A DNA stretch of 64,000 bases, taken from assembly GCA_025200525.1 (NCBI GenBank), contig CM045758.1, positions 60,328,649 through 60,392,648 of the forward strand, given 5' to 3'. The stretch's first letter is position 1, and each line of letters opens with the position of its first letter. Below the pieces are notes generated by a model. The model was not told where the DNA came from, searched no databases, and saw only the letters and a program-made list of their open reading frames with translations. Source of the DNA: Camellia lanceoleosa (taxonomy: Eukaryota > Streptophyta > Magnoliopsida > Ericales > Theaceae). This document shows positions 12,541-23,719 of the stretch, in pieces. The position numbers and the translations under genes are program-made.

Positions 12541-14173
12541 CAACTACACCGGCCTAGTCAGCATGAATGGTGTTGTCGGGAAGTATGCGATCACTATTCA
12601 CTTCACTAGTGTGAGCTTGTTTGTATATGGATGTTTTCTTGGAAATAATTGCTCCATCTTATGCTGACTTGAAGAGTTCTTAGAACTTATGATAAAGGTT
12701 TTGTTTGTTTGCATAGATTAGATTAGATGAGATGGGATTACTTAAAGATTATTAGTCTCAACTCGTTAGATTATCAATTTTAAGGGATTGACCTAGTGGG
12801 CATAATTTGGGATCTGATGGTGTGATCTTTTCAGGTCTCAAGTTCAACACTCACAAGTCTTAATAAGTTTGTTGAGGTTAGTACGTACAGAACGTTTGTT
12901 TTGACTTTAAACAGGATCCTCGCAAGTGGATAGTGAGATTTGTCCTCTAAAATTAATCGAGGTGTGCGTAAACTAACTCAGACACATGATTATCAAAAAA
13001 TCGTTGGATTATCAATTTTTAAAAATTATGTATTCTACTACATGTTTGAATTGCCTGAGAATTATAAGGAAAAATTGACAAAATTTTTTCAATTTTACAA
13101 TTTAATAAATTAATCTGAACTTTTCATTAGCTTCCCATTTTGTATTCCATCATCCTCTTAGGATTCAATCGGAAAATTATTGAATAATTCTATAAATATT
13201 AACACTTTTATTAAAAAAATTTATAATTATGATTGATTGTCAAAAAAAATAATGAAACTTTGACATCCAATATTTGAACACATATACTTGAAAGAATTTT
13301 AGTACATACAGCATTGCTTTAAATTATTAGTTCGAACTCTAATTTTCTTAACAAATATCAAATTATATATTGAAAAATGATATCCAAACTCACTTTTTAT
13401 ATTTACTTTCTAGATTCAGTGATGTGTAAAAGAGATGAATGTCTAATAATTAGAGAAGGTATGAGAAATAATTGTTTTAGGCATTTTAATTGATTGTCAC
13501 AACATTGAATTTGAAAAGTACGTCTAACTTTTGGATTAAAATAACAATGCCCTTACATATTTTATTAGATTATTAATCCAATTTTAAAATCAATACTGTC
13601 CAAACAAACATCACTTAAGTGTTTTGTTCAATGATTTTGTTAGGAATTTGGAAAGAAAAAGAAAAAATATTGGCGAAATATACTTTTTTTTATTTTTCTT
13701 TCTAAATTTTTATTCAAATTCACGAACCAAATACAATTTAAATGAATTGTTTCTGAATTGGAAACACCATTCTGAATTGTTTCTGAAAGAGAAAATGTAG
13801 GTTCTGAGATCTCATCGGTTAAGCATGAGATGAGCAATTATTTCCTGGCAAACAGCTCAAACCATTGCTGAGGGGCTCACAGCAAACCTATTAGAAGGAG
13901 AAGTGACGGAGAAGTTATTTGGTGTTTTAGGTACACACTCATGTAGTGCTCCAAATCAACTGGATTAGTGGAAAGAGTGTGACTTATTGATTTCCGTTGA
14001 TTGGAGAGAAATATTATTAAGTGATAGAGATACCATCATGAGTTATTTTTGACTTTTCATATCTAATATTAACAGATGTCTAGTGAGAAAATTATTATGT
14101 CAGGATACTATGTGTTTTCACGGTCAACTAATTATCAAATGTTAATTCTCATATCTCAATACAAAGATATCAT
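12541..14173. other. AT-rich intergenic DNA, no gene recognised
   Basis: Long AT-rich stretches and short poly-A/T tracts fill the segment. I see no domain, RNA gene or bounded mobile element. Confidence 0.4.
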
Positions 14174-14176
14174 TTA

Positions 14177-14335
14177 TGTTGTGTTTGGTTGGGGGATTTG
14201 GGGAGAGATTTGAAAAGGAAAAGGAAAAATGTGTGTGAAACTAGGTAAAATATAGATATGTTTTATTCACATTTCACTTACCTTTTCCATTTCTTTTTCC
14301 ACATCCCTCTCTAAATCCCCAAACTAAACACAACA
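14177..14335. mobile_element. Tourist-like MITE (159 bp)
   Basis: The two ends form a long imperfect inverted repeat. The left end 'tgttgtgtttggttggggga' pairs with the right end, whose reverse complement reads 'tgttgtgtttagtttgggga', and pairing continues for about 70 bp per side. The flanks are TTA on both sides (14174..14176 and 14336..14338), the 3-bp duplication expected of PIF/Harbinger-type elements. It has no coding capacity. Confidence 0.85.
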
Positions 14336-14340
14336 TTAAT

Positions 14341-14475
14341 TTACTAGAATGAAACGAAATGAAATAATTATTCCATTATAAATAGAATTATCATTCACCA
14401 TTCTAAGAGAATAGTAATTCCATATAAGAGTTTAAGGAATGATTATTTCATTCTATTCCCATTCATTCCAGTGAA
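14341..14475. mobile_element. Small foldback element (~135 bp)
   Basis: The left end 'ttactagaatgaaacgaaat' is approximately complementary to the right end (reverse complement 'ttcactggaatgaatgggaa'). The inner part 'gaaataattattcc' also pairs with 'ggaatgattatttc'. I could not define a target duplication, so the superfamily is open. It lies directly beside the MITE at 14177..14335. Confidence 0.55.
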
Positions 14476-14628
14476 TCAAATGGAGTTAAAGTTATGAATT
14501 TTATCTTATCCATTAATCACAACACTTCTACAACAGCACCTGATCATGTCCCATGACCGAAAAAGTTTTGTATACCAATAGGATATCAAGTGGTACTATT
14601 CTTTCATCAATCACAAATATATATGTTT

Positions 14629-15272
14629 CCTAGCAGTGATGGAGCCAGAAAATTAATTTAGAGGGGGCACTTACTAATTACAATAATTTTTACAAAAATA
14701 TTTCATGTAAATTTTTTATGATTGATTTCAGGAAATATCAAGAAAAAAAATATTATTTGTAACTAGTGTATCATGAATAATACAAAAAAAAAATATGGAT
14801 ATAAGCCTTAAAATAAATTATATAATGATAAATTATTTTTTGATACAAAATTTGATTAAAAATTCAATATAATGGTAATACCACGTTATCACTGGTATAT
14901 AACATCACCCACTAATAGTAAATAAACGCATAAATAGTAAACCTCACATGTCAAATGTAACTAACAATCTAATAAATTTCATATCTTTATAGTAAGATTA
15001 CTTATACTTGCATATCACTAATAATGACATCGTCGTTACATTCAAAAATTTTCATAGCTAATATGATTTATTTATAATAGTCTCTTTATTTTCAATCAAA
15101 ACAACCATTATTGTTTTCATAATTTTTAAAATGTTATTGACATTTCACTCTAATAATATTTTTGTAATTTTTTATTTATTTTTCTTTTTATGTTTGCCAA
15201 AAAAAATAAAAAAAAAATTTCCCAAAATCCAGGGGGGGCACGTGACCCCCCGGTCACATGCTCCCTCCACCC
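14629..15272. other. AT-rich segment, possibly an old non-autonomous element
   Basis: It opens with 'agtgatggagccaga' followed by a G-run plus 'cac', and closes with a G-run, 'cacgtgacc' and 'gctccctccaccctta'. The ends are weakly complementary, which hints at a degraded inverted-repeat element. The middle is AT-rich and non-coding, and no target duplication is evident. Confidence 0.25.
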
Positions 15273-15275
15273 TTA

Positions 15276-16183
15276 GGCCTTGTTTGATTGGGGGGATTGG
15301 GGGGGGACTATCCACTATTTGGACTTGAGTCCAAATAGTGTTCCTTATCCGCCGTTTGATTTTTTTTTAGTTCGGCGGACTCTATGTCCGGCCGGACTCC
15401 ATGTCCCCCATATGGGGGACTATCCTGTCCTGGGGGGGTGTGGGACAGAAAGTGGGGGACTAATCACTGTTTGGATTAGATGATGAAATGACCATTTTGA
15501 CCCTCTACTATTTAATTATGTATTATGTTTAATAAAATTCAATAAAATTTAAATGTCTCAATTTAAAAATAAAATAATTTTATTTAACTTTTTATTAATG
15601 TTTTATTTATTTATTTTTTTGAAATAATTTTTTATGGATATTTTATTGATGTTTTATTTTAAAATTTTGTTTATGTTTTATTTAATTTCATTATTTAAAT
15701 TTAATAGATGTTTTATTTAATTTCATTTTTTGATTATTATTTTTTTTTTAAAAAATTTATTTAAAATCTTAATTAAAAAAAATAATATATATTTTTATTG
15801 ATATTTTATTTATTTTTTTATTTTTTTTAAAAAAATAAATTTATTTAATTGTGTAAAAAATAAAATAAAATAATTTTTTATTTAATCTAACTAAAAATAA
15901 TTAAAATATTAAAGATATGTTTAATATTGCTATTACTTCGTAAACAATTAAAAAAGGGTAAAATAATCATTTGTTCATTTATTCTATCCAGTCCGTCCAA
16001 CCAAACGTTGGATTCACTAAAAATAGTCCGGGGGATTCACAGTCCGGACATCTAATTCCATGAAAAAACAAACACAGGATACATATCCAATCTAACCAAA
16101 TAGTCCGGGGGATTCCAATGCCAGGACTCAAGTCCGATGAATTCTAATATCCCCTTTTCCAATCCGTCCAATCAAACACACCC
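15276..16183. mobile_element. PIF/Harbinger-like non-autonomous element (908 bp)
   Basis: The left terminus 'ggccttgtttgattgg' and the reverse complement of the right terminus 'gggtgtgtttgattgg' form an inverted repeat that continues into 'ggattgg'. TTA flanks both sides (15273..15275 and 16184..16186). Internally, 'cttgagtcc' and 'gtccggcc' words recur inverted, and the centre is very AT-rich with no transposase. It lies 0.3 kb upstream of the zinc-finger gene TATA box and may affect its promoter (inference). Confidence 0.75.
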
Positions 16184-16495
16184 TTATTTCCTAGTGTTCT
16201 CCAAACACTTAATAATATGACCAATATTCTATTGTATTTCACCAATTATCATAGTAAAAAGTTTTACGTGAACATATCTTATTCATATACAAAAATAACT
16301 TCTCATGACCACTGAATAACTTATCAAATATAGAACGATAAAATAATAATTGATGATTGATTAAAAATAAGAATAGATATACGCCTAAACATCTTAATAA
16401 TTTTCTCATTAGACATTCGTTAGTATTAGATATGGAAGGTCAAAAATAACTCATGATGGTTAACTTTTAACCCTAGTCGAGTTAATTCCTCAAAT

Positions 16496-16503
16496 TATAA
16501 ATA
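16496..16503 (+). promoter_or_regulatory. TATA box of the CCCH zinc-finger gene
   Basis: TATAAATA lies in the context 'caaattataaataggcaca', a good plant TATA box about 270 bp upstream of the start codon. It would give a transcript start near 16530 and a 5' leader of about 240 nt. A second TATA-like run at 16717..16725 is closer to the ATG and would leave a very short leader, so it is less likely. Confidence 0.55.
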
Positions 16504-16768
16504 GGCACAGCCTCCATAGACGTTTTCTCATTGCCTCCTCCTATGAGAACTGCCTGTTTCTGTTGCCATACAGTAATAGCTTTTCTCTCTGCTTCTGTTC
16601 TCTCAACTTTATGGCACAAAGATTCTGAACAACCTTCCTCAATAATTGACTGTCTTTGTTTCTCCAACCTCTGAATCTCTCAGAAAGTTGGTTTATTCAT
16701 TTTTTATTCTATATTTTATATATAGAATCAACAACCCACTTTCTTGCCCAAAAAATTCTTTGAACTCA

Positions 16769-17527
16769 ATGAACCCAGCTTACCACGAATTCTCAGAGCA
16801 AGAACTGGGCCGAATCAACCCGACCCATTACCCGGACCTCTTCCACCAGACCTTTTACGAGTCCGTTGAGTTTCGCATGTATGGTTTCAAGATCAACATG
16901 TGTCCCACACCGCACAGCCACGACTGGAATGAGTGCCCCTTCGCACACCAAGGCGAGAAGGCAAGGCGTCGAGACCCGCGTGAGTACAATTACGAGGCCA
17001 TCTCCTGCCCCGCCTTTCGCAAAGGTGATTGTCCAAGGGGCGACTTGTGTCCATTCGCGCACGGCGTGTTCGAGTACTGGCTCCACCCAGCCAAGTACCG
17101 AACCCAAGCTTGCAACTCCGGCGACTCATGCAGCCGGAGGGTCTGTTTCTTTGCCCACTCGCCGGAGGAACTCCGAGAAGAGACCACTTACCAGCTCGTG
17201 TACCCCGTGTCAACGATCAATGGTGAGGATGCAATGATCATCGGGAACGCACCGTGCTACTGCTGCTGCTGTGTAGGGGCCTCCACAACAGCGGTGGGGG
17301 TGCCGGCGATGCCAATGTTTCCGGTGAGTCCCGGGACTTGTTGGGGTGCTGGTGGAAGGTCTGATTTTCTGGCGAGTTTCAGTGGGTTGACGATTTCCCA
17401 AGGCGATGAGATGGAAAGGAGTGTTTTTGGGTGGAATGCGCTGCCGCCATTGGTGGCAGCCCAGGGTGAGGAGGATTTGGAGTCCAATGTGCTGGATATC
17501 GATTGGATCATGGAGATGGTAGAGTAA
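16769..17527 (+). CDS. RR-TZF-type tandem CCCH zinc-finger protein (252 aa)
   Basis: The plant RR-TZF signature is complete. An upstream Arg-rich-region motif C45-X5-H51-X4-C56-X3-H60 is followed by two CCCH fingers, C80-X7-C88-X5-C94-X3-H98 and C115-X5-C121-X4-C126-X3-H130, separated by 16 residues. The protein has no ankyrin repeats and is a single exon, like the short Arabidopsis members AtTZF1-6. Family members bind AU-rich or other mRNA elements, shuttle between nucleus and cytoplasm, join P-bodies and stress granules, and act in mRNA turnover during hormone, seed and stress responses. That role is known for the family and inferred here. I chose the ATG at 16769 because it is the first in-frame ATG and starts the conserved region. 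The tail (residues 140-252) is low in conservation and acidic near the end, with a cysteine run C-Y-C-C-C-C at 163-168. No lesion is visible. Which TZF member it corresponds to is not certain. Confidence 0.93.
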   Translation: MNPAYHEFSEQELGRINPTHYPDLFHQTFYESVEFRMYGFKINMCPTPHSHDWNECPFAHQGEKARRRDPREYNYEAISCPAFRKGDCPRGDLCPFAHGVFEYWLHPAKYRTQACNSGDSCSRRVCFFAHSPEELREETTYQLVYPVSTINGEDAMIIGNAPCYCCCCVGASTTAVGVPAMPMFPVSPGTCWGAGGRSDFLASFSGLTISQGDEMERSVFGWNALPPLVAAQGEEDLESNVLDIDWIMEMVE

Positions 17528-17599
17528 GTGCCAAAGGTGACAGTAATTTTAGGAATTAAGAATTCAGACAGAAAAACACTCAAGAAAATAGTGTGGTTT
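17528..17599 (+). other. Immediate 3' flank / probable 3' UTR of the zinc-finger gene
   Basis: This is the start of the gene's 3' untranslated region. It is shared with the inverted copy at 62560..62633 and is followed at once by a SINE, so the SINE may be part of the transcript. I see no canonical AATAAA before the SINE. Confidence 0.4.
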
Positions 17600-17932
17600 T
17601 TTTTTCTGTGTTACTGAAAAATTCTCCCACTCTCTTGCAGGTCTAGGGCAGCGCCCCTTATAGAGATCACCAAAGTGTTCTGTTGTCTGTTTCAAGATAG
17701 GAGACTATAACCTGGGAATTTGTCCCGATCTCCCAAGACAAGCTCCGCTTAAGTCAGGACTCGAACAGCGGGGGAGTATTGGGCCCACACCAAGTACTGT
17801 GGTAGCAACAACTTGAGGCTAACCTCCTAACCAACTACCTTACGCCTAGGAGATTGGCCCAAGGGGTTTTGAACTTGGGACCTAGCGTCTTAACCCCCAA
17901 GCCTTTACCAAGTTGTCAAACACCTTTGGGTT
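17600..17932 (-). mobile_element. tRNA-derived SINE in the 3' flank of the zinc-finger gene
   Basis: Read on the minus strand it starts near 17928 with 'gacaacttggtaaaggcttg' (A-box-like) and 'aggtcccaagttcaaaaccc' (B-box-like), so it has a tRNA-related RNA polymerase III promoter. It ends in an A-tail, seen as T's at about 17597..17605. The target duplication is 'atagtgtggttt' at 17588..17599 and 'atagtgtgtggttt' at 17933..17946. Arm B has a single uninterrupted 'aatagtgtggtttag', which confirms the insertion. Its length of about 330 bp is in the usual SINE range. Confidence 0.8.
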
Positions 17933-18081
17933 ATAGTGTGTGGTTTAGATGGACTCTAAATGTGAAACTCCACTACGTTTCTTGATATTTTTCTGTGTCT
18001 CTAGATTTTTATTCTCTAACATTATCAGCAAAGGTGGTAAAGAAATCTCAAGATTATCTTTATCATGGTGGAGTAAGTATC

Positions 18082-18104
18082 GTATATATATATATATATA
18101 TATA
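18082..18104. repeat. (TA)n microsatellite
   Basis: A TA-dinucleotide run lies in arm A. The same run, of slightly different length, sits at the matching place in arm B (about 62378..62403), so it predates the duplication. Confidence 0.9.
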
Positions 18105-18270
18105 TTTGTGTGTTTGTATCTGTGTGTTTGTGTCATACTACATGGTAACTTTTGAATTTATGTAATGCTTTTGTGTGTGTTGTTGCATGGATGTATGAGT
18201 TTGTAATATAAGTCGCAATCATATGCAAGTGTTTTAGTATTGGTTATGTAATCTTTATGTCATGCTCATA

Positions 18271-19703
18271 GTTCTAAATTGCGGTATCGGGTAACGTAAC
18301 AGTATCGACCGCGGAGTATCGGTATCGGTAGTATTTTTTTTTTTGATCGGCAAAAAGAAATTTATTGATGGAATAAACAAGAACAAGTTATAAGACAAAT
18401 TACATCAATAAAGAAAGGGGAAGTGCAAAAGTATCACTATGAGCTAAATGATCCCAACTAGGTTGGCACCACAAAACTCATCTTATCATTTGCTAGCACC
18501 CCTAAGTTGGTAAGAGACCAACGAAAAAAGAACAGACCATAGTAACATCAGAACGGCCACCCAATTCAGACCATCACCTTCCTTAAGTTGCCAACAGAAG
18601 GCCTACTACAGAACACAACACCCATCCACCTGCAGAACCACTCTCCAACTTACCCAAGACAGAGGCACACAACAACCAACCAACCAACCAAACCAGACAG
18701 AGCACCATCAGACCAGCATCACATTTCTTAAGTTGCCAGCAGTAGGCCTGGTGTAGAACACAGCAGCCATCGGTATCGATAGTATTGACTGGTACGTATC
18801 GGATATCCGGCGTCACGGCTGTGAAATTTCAAAAATCATTAATAATCCCTTTAAAACTTAATTTTATACATTTTTTTTGACTCTTTTATCCTTAATTTAT
18901 CACATTTTAATCAAAGTTTTGATATGTAAAGGCACTTTTAACTCATTTTCAACTAAATGATATGTATTTATTTTAGTCTCAAGCTTTTCCTTGGTACTAA
19001 TACAATACTAACCTCCACCTCTTATCATAATGTTAGATAATTTTTCAAACAAAATGATTAAATGGGAAAAATATGATTCAGAATTTGGTGCACATAATGT
19101 TGGAATCTGCAAAGAAACTAATCAACACATGGGAGACTAAAATAGAAAAACAAAATGGGACAGCAAATATAAAGGTTGATGGGATCTGCAGAGCTTTGCT
19201 TCAATATATATAAATGCTCCTAATATATGTATATATATATATATATATAAATATTTGAACAATCATAAATATATATTAAAATATATCCCATTCCCATCCC
19301 ATACCATAATATAAATAAAAATTAACCACAGAACGAACAGAAAAAAAAAAAAAATTATAAACCAAACACAACAAGCATGACTTATTCAGCCAAAAGAAAG
19401 AACAGAGCATGACAAATACAAACAGAGCATGAGAGAGGCAGGTGCTTTGCTCCAACAAGCATTATAAACCGAACACAACAAGCATGCTTTGCTTAATTAT
19501 TTTTGCAAGTGCTTTGCTCCATTTTCACTGCATCGATCAGATCGAATCAGACGCTTCACGATCGAATTCAAAGTGATACGATCGAATCGCCGCTACGGAC
19601 ACGAAATTCATTCTCACTGGTATACCGGTGAGTATCCAACTCAGCACTCCAATTTTCCCGTACGAACTGGCCGGTACGACACGTACCGGCCGATATTTAG
19701 AAC
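18271..19703. mobile_element. TIR-bounded insertion of unassigned superfamily (1.4 kb)
   Basis: Arm B runs straight from the counterpart of 18262 to that of about 19710, so this block is an insertion. Its ends are inverted: left 'gttctaaattgcggtatcgg' and right 'ggccgatatttagaac', sharing GTTCTAAAT at the tip. Subterminal words such as 'tatcggtatcgg' and 'gtaccggcc' are GC-rich against an AT-rich interior with a (TA)n run at about 19209..19247. There is no transposase. No clean target duplication is visible. It carries a LINE tail at 18336..18768. Confidence 0.6.
18336..18768 (-). mobile_element. LINE-a: 5'-truncated LINE tail (433 bp)
   Basis: On the minus strand it ends '...atcaataaatttctttttgc' followed by 'cgatc' and an A-tail (T's at about 18334..18344). 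This is the same 3' end as the LINEs at 42.0, 45.8 and 46.8 kb. An 18-bp target duplication 'atcggtatcggtagtatt' (18318..18335) recurs with one mismatch at 18769..18786. Only 3'-untranslated sequence is present. It inserted into the 18271..19703 element. Confidence 0.85.
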
Positions 19704-20480
19704 CTTGGTCTTGCTTCAGTATGTAAATTTGATAAAGAAGCATCAAGTACTTTACTGTGTAAAAATTTGATCTAGTTCTTTGTTTGAGCATTTGTATTAT
19801 ATGTAATATGTGACAAGGTTGAGGTAATAATCTCACTATCTTTCTCTACCAACAATGGCAAAAACTTAAAAAAAGTATTCAGAAAAATATATTTATCAAA
19901 AATTATCTACACAACTACTTTAAATTTACTGTCATCTGCAAAAGTAAAATTCGAAATACAATTTCATAGTATATAGCATTTTCCTTATTGTATTAACATT
20001 GCCAATGAATTTATGCACGAGAGTCTAAAGCAAGATAAGGATGAGGCCCAAGTTGGGATTCTCTACAATTATTGTAATTTGCAATAATGCTAGTTGAAGA
20101 GGCCAAAACATAATCATTAGGTGGTTTAAATGTGATTTAATCTGTACTAAAAGATTATCATTTTCCTCACAAAATTCTTTCTCTATTTCTCTCTATTCCT
20201 AACCCTAACTACCGCTCTACAAGACAGAGGGGTGAGGGACTGGGGCAAGGTAAGGGAGGGGATGATTGGGGTAGTAGGTCAGTGGTGGCGGTAGGTGCCA
20301 ACTAGTGTTGGTTAAAGGTTAAGATTTTGAAGGTCGAAGAAAGGAGATATTTTTGACATAAGGGTTATGTAGTGAGCAAAATATCAAATTTCAAAATTAT
20401 TTAGTGTATTGAAAGAGGATGTGTAACAAGAATTTTTGGTGTGTAAAAATATAACATCTTGCAAATTTTTAGAAAGTTAT

Positions 20481-21258
20481 TGTTGGCTTTTTGGCTTTCG
20501 AAGGTTGTTATTGTAATTGCGAGCGTGCTAGCAAGGATTAATTAGTCCTTACAGAAAATTAATTGCCAACCAATTATCAGACGATTGCGTTTTAGTTTTT
20601 TTAGTCTCAATGAAGAGGACTTTCACTGGTGGCTTGATTTAGGAGAATTAAGCAAAATAACAATTAAATGAAGAACAGTTGAAGTATTTCATTAAAATGA
20701 AAAACTTACAATGATTCAAACTCAGCCTCGTAGAGGTTTTATAGTAACAATCTACTTGAAACTACTCCTATGAACGAAGTGCAGTGCAGTGCAGGAATTT
20801 AAAGTATAGGAAATGTAAGACTGGAAATGTAAAACTAGAAATGTAAAACCGGAAAGGAAAATAAGTATAATAAGACTGATTTTTTGGATCTGAGTCTGGG
20901 GGCTTTTTCTGGGGCCTTCTCTGCTATTTATACTACTCAAGGATGACCATCGAACTGCATTTCTAACTGTCGAACTGTTCCTCCATGATCGCTGATCATG
21001 TTGCCTTAAGATTAGCTCCATTACGCCATTACTTGCAGTTAGGCTTCTCTCCTAAATTTGAATTTGAAATGTGAGTAACTGTTGAAGCTACATTACCTTG
21101 CATCTCTTTGTTGATCCACTGTTACTCAGATCTCGTAATAACCAATACTAACTGCCACGTGTACGATCAGGATCGAAGACTTGAATAGTCTTTCTATATT
21201 ATCTTTATTTTGCCACGCGTCGAATTGTGATTGGCTTGTACAAAATACGTAGCCAACA
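20481..21258 (-). repeat. Tat-1 LTR (3' LTR in element orientation)
   Basis: It starts 'tgttggctttttggctttcg' and ends 'gtagccaaca', giving TG...CA ends on either strand. On the minus strand a TATA box is present (plus strand 'ctatttatac' at about 20924..20933). It is 14 bp longer than the other LTR because of one 'aaatgtaaaaccgg' unit near 20841..20857. Confidence 0.95.
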
Positions 21259-21272
21259 TTACCCCTCGCACT
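21259..21272 (-). promoter_or_regulatory. Tat-1 polypurine tract
   Basis: On the minus strand 'gcgaggggtaa' abuts the 3' LTR, the expected place and composition for the plus-strand primer of reverse transcription. Confidence 0.6.
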
Positions 21273-21449
21273 AATATACCCAATACTTGGTGATATTAGT
21301 GGATCAAGCCCTTTTCTCCACGTCTTAGAACGTGCATGGACTTTGCATTCTTCTAGAAATGCAATTGTCATTCATTATCTGCATTAAGTCTTCTTTAATC
21401 TTCTGAACACCCCCACCACCTTAATATTCGAACAGACTGATACATTTTA

Positions 21450-22829
21450 ATGGTCGAATCAATTTCCTTCTCCATTGATCGAGCACAAGAAGAGTCATAT
21501 GATGATGCTGTTCCTCCTCGAAAGAACCTTCATGCATTAATTAGCCATCCTTACCCATCTTTCTATATTCAGGTCATGGATGCCTTTGCAAATTATCAAC
21601 CCTTGGACTATGAACACATTGCCCTTAATCTTTTGATTCAGAAGCTTGCAAATATGGACATGGGAAATCCTTCTTCTGACTCACCCTTAGACTACGAACA
21701 AACCGCTCTCAATCCTTTGATTCAGAAAGTTGCAAATATAGACATGGGAAGTTCTTCTTCACAACCCTCTGTATGGGATAAGGCTGCAGCTTCTTCTTCC
21801 TCTAGGACTTCTAACTGGACACATTGGTCAAAACCTGAGGCTTGTGATTTAAGGGAGCGAATCAACCATCACTTTGTCGAGTTTACTGACCCTTTAGAGT
21901 TCCCTTCCTATGCGCGAAGCTCGGTGGTCTATCTTTATGTGCCCATCGATCATCGACGCAGTTTGGAGGAAAATCTGCTTGTAGCATGATATACATCCTC
22001 CATGCCTACAAAGACAGTGCATGCAGCCCGACGCCTCAAAGAGGCACAAGGGTACAATCCATCTTTCTTAGCCCAGAAGGTGAAGCTTTGCTCTTCTGAC
22101 TGGCTCAATTATATTAATACCCTTGTTCCTTCTGCTCTTGCTTCTTATCATGAAGTGGAGACTTCCATACCTTCTCCTTCGCCAACTCCTTGCTGGACAG
22201 AAAGATTGAGGCTTGCCCTCTCCGCGGATAAGGTCTTTCCACCTTACAAGCCTCCACCTTCCCCTAATCCAGCTGAGCGGAAGCAAGCTCAACTTCTGCT
22301 CGCGGCTTTCTCTCACTTGCCCTTCAATGTTCTTGAGGACGAAGTCCCTCTCAAGAACCTTCGATGGGCTTGTGATATTCTGACTCGGGGTCATGTCCTC
22401 AATCCCCTCACCCAAGCAGAGCTTCATATGTTTTTAGACCAACTTCCATTGCTTCTCCACTGGCATCGGACCTCTATGGCCACCACACAATCTTTAGACC
22501 AACTCTTGTCCCTCCGAGTTCATGCCCAGTACGAAGCAGAGAACTTCATTGAAGAATTCGATAATTTCAAGAATAAAGATTCTGCGTACTGGGATGACTT
22601 GGATATAGATGAATTAGAACAATGATTGAGAGAAACAGCATTTGAAATAAAGGCTGAAGAGCTCTTTTATGAAGTGAGAGTACATCAACTCATGCAACCA
22701 ATGTTAGAAGAAATAGAGGATAGAATAAAGAAAGAACAGAAATTCATTGAACATAGTTGGACTAAATTTCATGATCTTGTTATTTATTCCATTCCCTATT
22801 TTTATGAGCTTGAGTTTGTACCCAAATAG
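21450..22829 (+). pseudogene. Tat-1 antisense frame 1, unknown protein, broken by two stops
   Basis: One reading frame of about 460 codons runs from the ATG at 21450 to the stop at 22829. It is interrupted by TGA at 21987..21989 and TGA at 22623..22625 with no frame change. Residues about 48-105 hold a tandem duplication of about 29 residues, each unit starting P-L-D-Y-E and containing A-L-N-x-L-I-Q-K. A serine-rich stretch follows, and the last third is charged and probably helical. I recognise no family. It lies between the 3' LTR and the PMD gene, antisense to pol, so it is cargo of the element. It might be an upstream part of the PMD transcription unit. Confidence 0.55.
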
Positions 22830-23719
22830 AGCCATTCGATGTAATTGCTTTTGCTTTAATACCACTAAGACTTTTTCTTTGTTTGGTATGGTTTGATCTT
22901 GTCTCCATTTGTCTTTAAAGCAAATTCAGGGCTTCGAACTGAACAATCTTATCATTCGAATTCGGACTCAATCGTTTTAAATGAAACACTAAAAAGAACC
23001 AACAATGAACCTTTCCAATTTATGGAATATAATTAACAATTTTTGCTGATTTTCATTTAGAATTAATGCTTCGAATTTAACAATCTTACCCCTTAAAGCT
23101 TGTTTTAATCATAACCAACATATGGTCACGGTTAATATGATCAACCAATTTTAAATTGATCATTTTTGCTTCGAAGAACAGTTCATGCTGTTTTTATTTC
23201 AAAAGACAATCTCTGTCTGTATGTATACAAACCAACTATTGGTTTTGATATTTCGAATACCAATTCCCATCCTTAAGGGGTCCCAAGTTTTACTTTGAAA
23301 GACATTACTTTTATTGAGAAACCTAAAATAGGTCTTCAATCCTTTTGAAGCAAACCAATACTTGAATATTTTTACATCTTTAGGTATGGAATGTGCTTCG
23401 AAGCCGGCTTGGTAGTTTCGAAGCCGTTTATTATTTGACTTTTGGCGCCAAAATCTGGTTTTGAAACCAAATATTATAATTTGAAGTTGGCTTCAACATT
23501 TGGGATGTGTTTTTTCCTCCAAAAGTATCAATATTGAAAGAAGCTCTTCGTATTTGTACTTTTAGTACTTTAACGAATTACGCGATATAACTTCCGGACA
23601 CAAAGGTTTTTTAAAACCCTTTTTATTTCGTGCTCTGAAATCACTCGCTCGCTCAAAACATAAACCCTTTTCCTCTGTTGACCCCCTCTTCCTTGCCTCT
23701 TCCTTGCGGCTTGCTATCA
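22830..23719 (+). other. Spacer between the two antisense frames of Tat-1
   Basis: This is AT-rich non-coding DNA with several 'cttcgaa' words and a palindromic 'ttttggcgccaaaa' at about 23442. It is where a promoter for the PMD frame would be expected, but I see no convincing TATA box at a standard distance. Confidence 0.3.

Larger units (their letters stand above)
17300..20480 (+). repeat. Inverted duplication, arm A (main part)
   Basis: From about codon 178 of the zinc-finger gene onwards, this region matches arm B on the opposite strand. The blocks are 17300..17599 with 62860..62556, 17933..18270 with 62545..62215, and 19704..20480 with 62215..62173 plus 46770..45968. The matches include the gene's last codons, the flank 'aaatctcaagattatcttta', a (TA)n run, 'taagtcgcaatcatatgcaa' and 'gcccaagttgggattctcta'. 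Arm A carries a SINE, a 1.4-kb TIR element and Tat-1, none of which is in arm B. Confidence 0.88.

Noticed and set aside
16646..16768. Extension of the zinc-finger frame upstream of the ATG at 16769
   Set aside because: The extension has no in-frame ATG and encodes a non-conserved hydrophobic stretch in what should be the 5' leader.
16793..17583. Several overlapping open frames on both strands within the zinc-finger gene
   Set aside because: They lie in other frames of a GC-rich coding sequence with a complete RR-TZF signature. None shows a domain or its own promoter.
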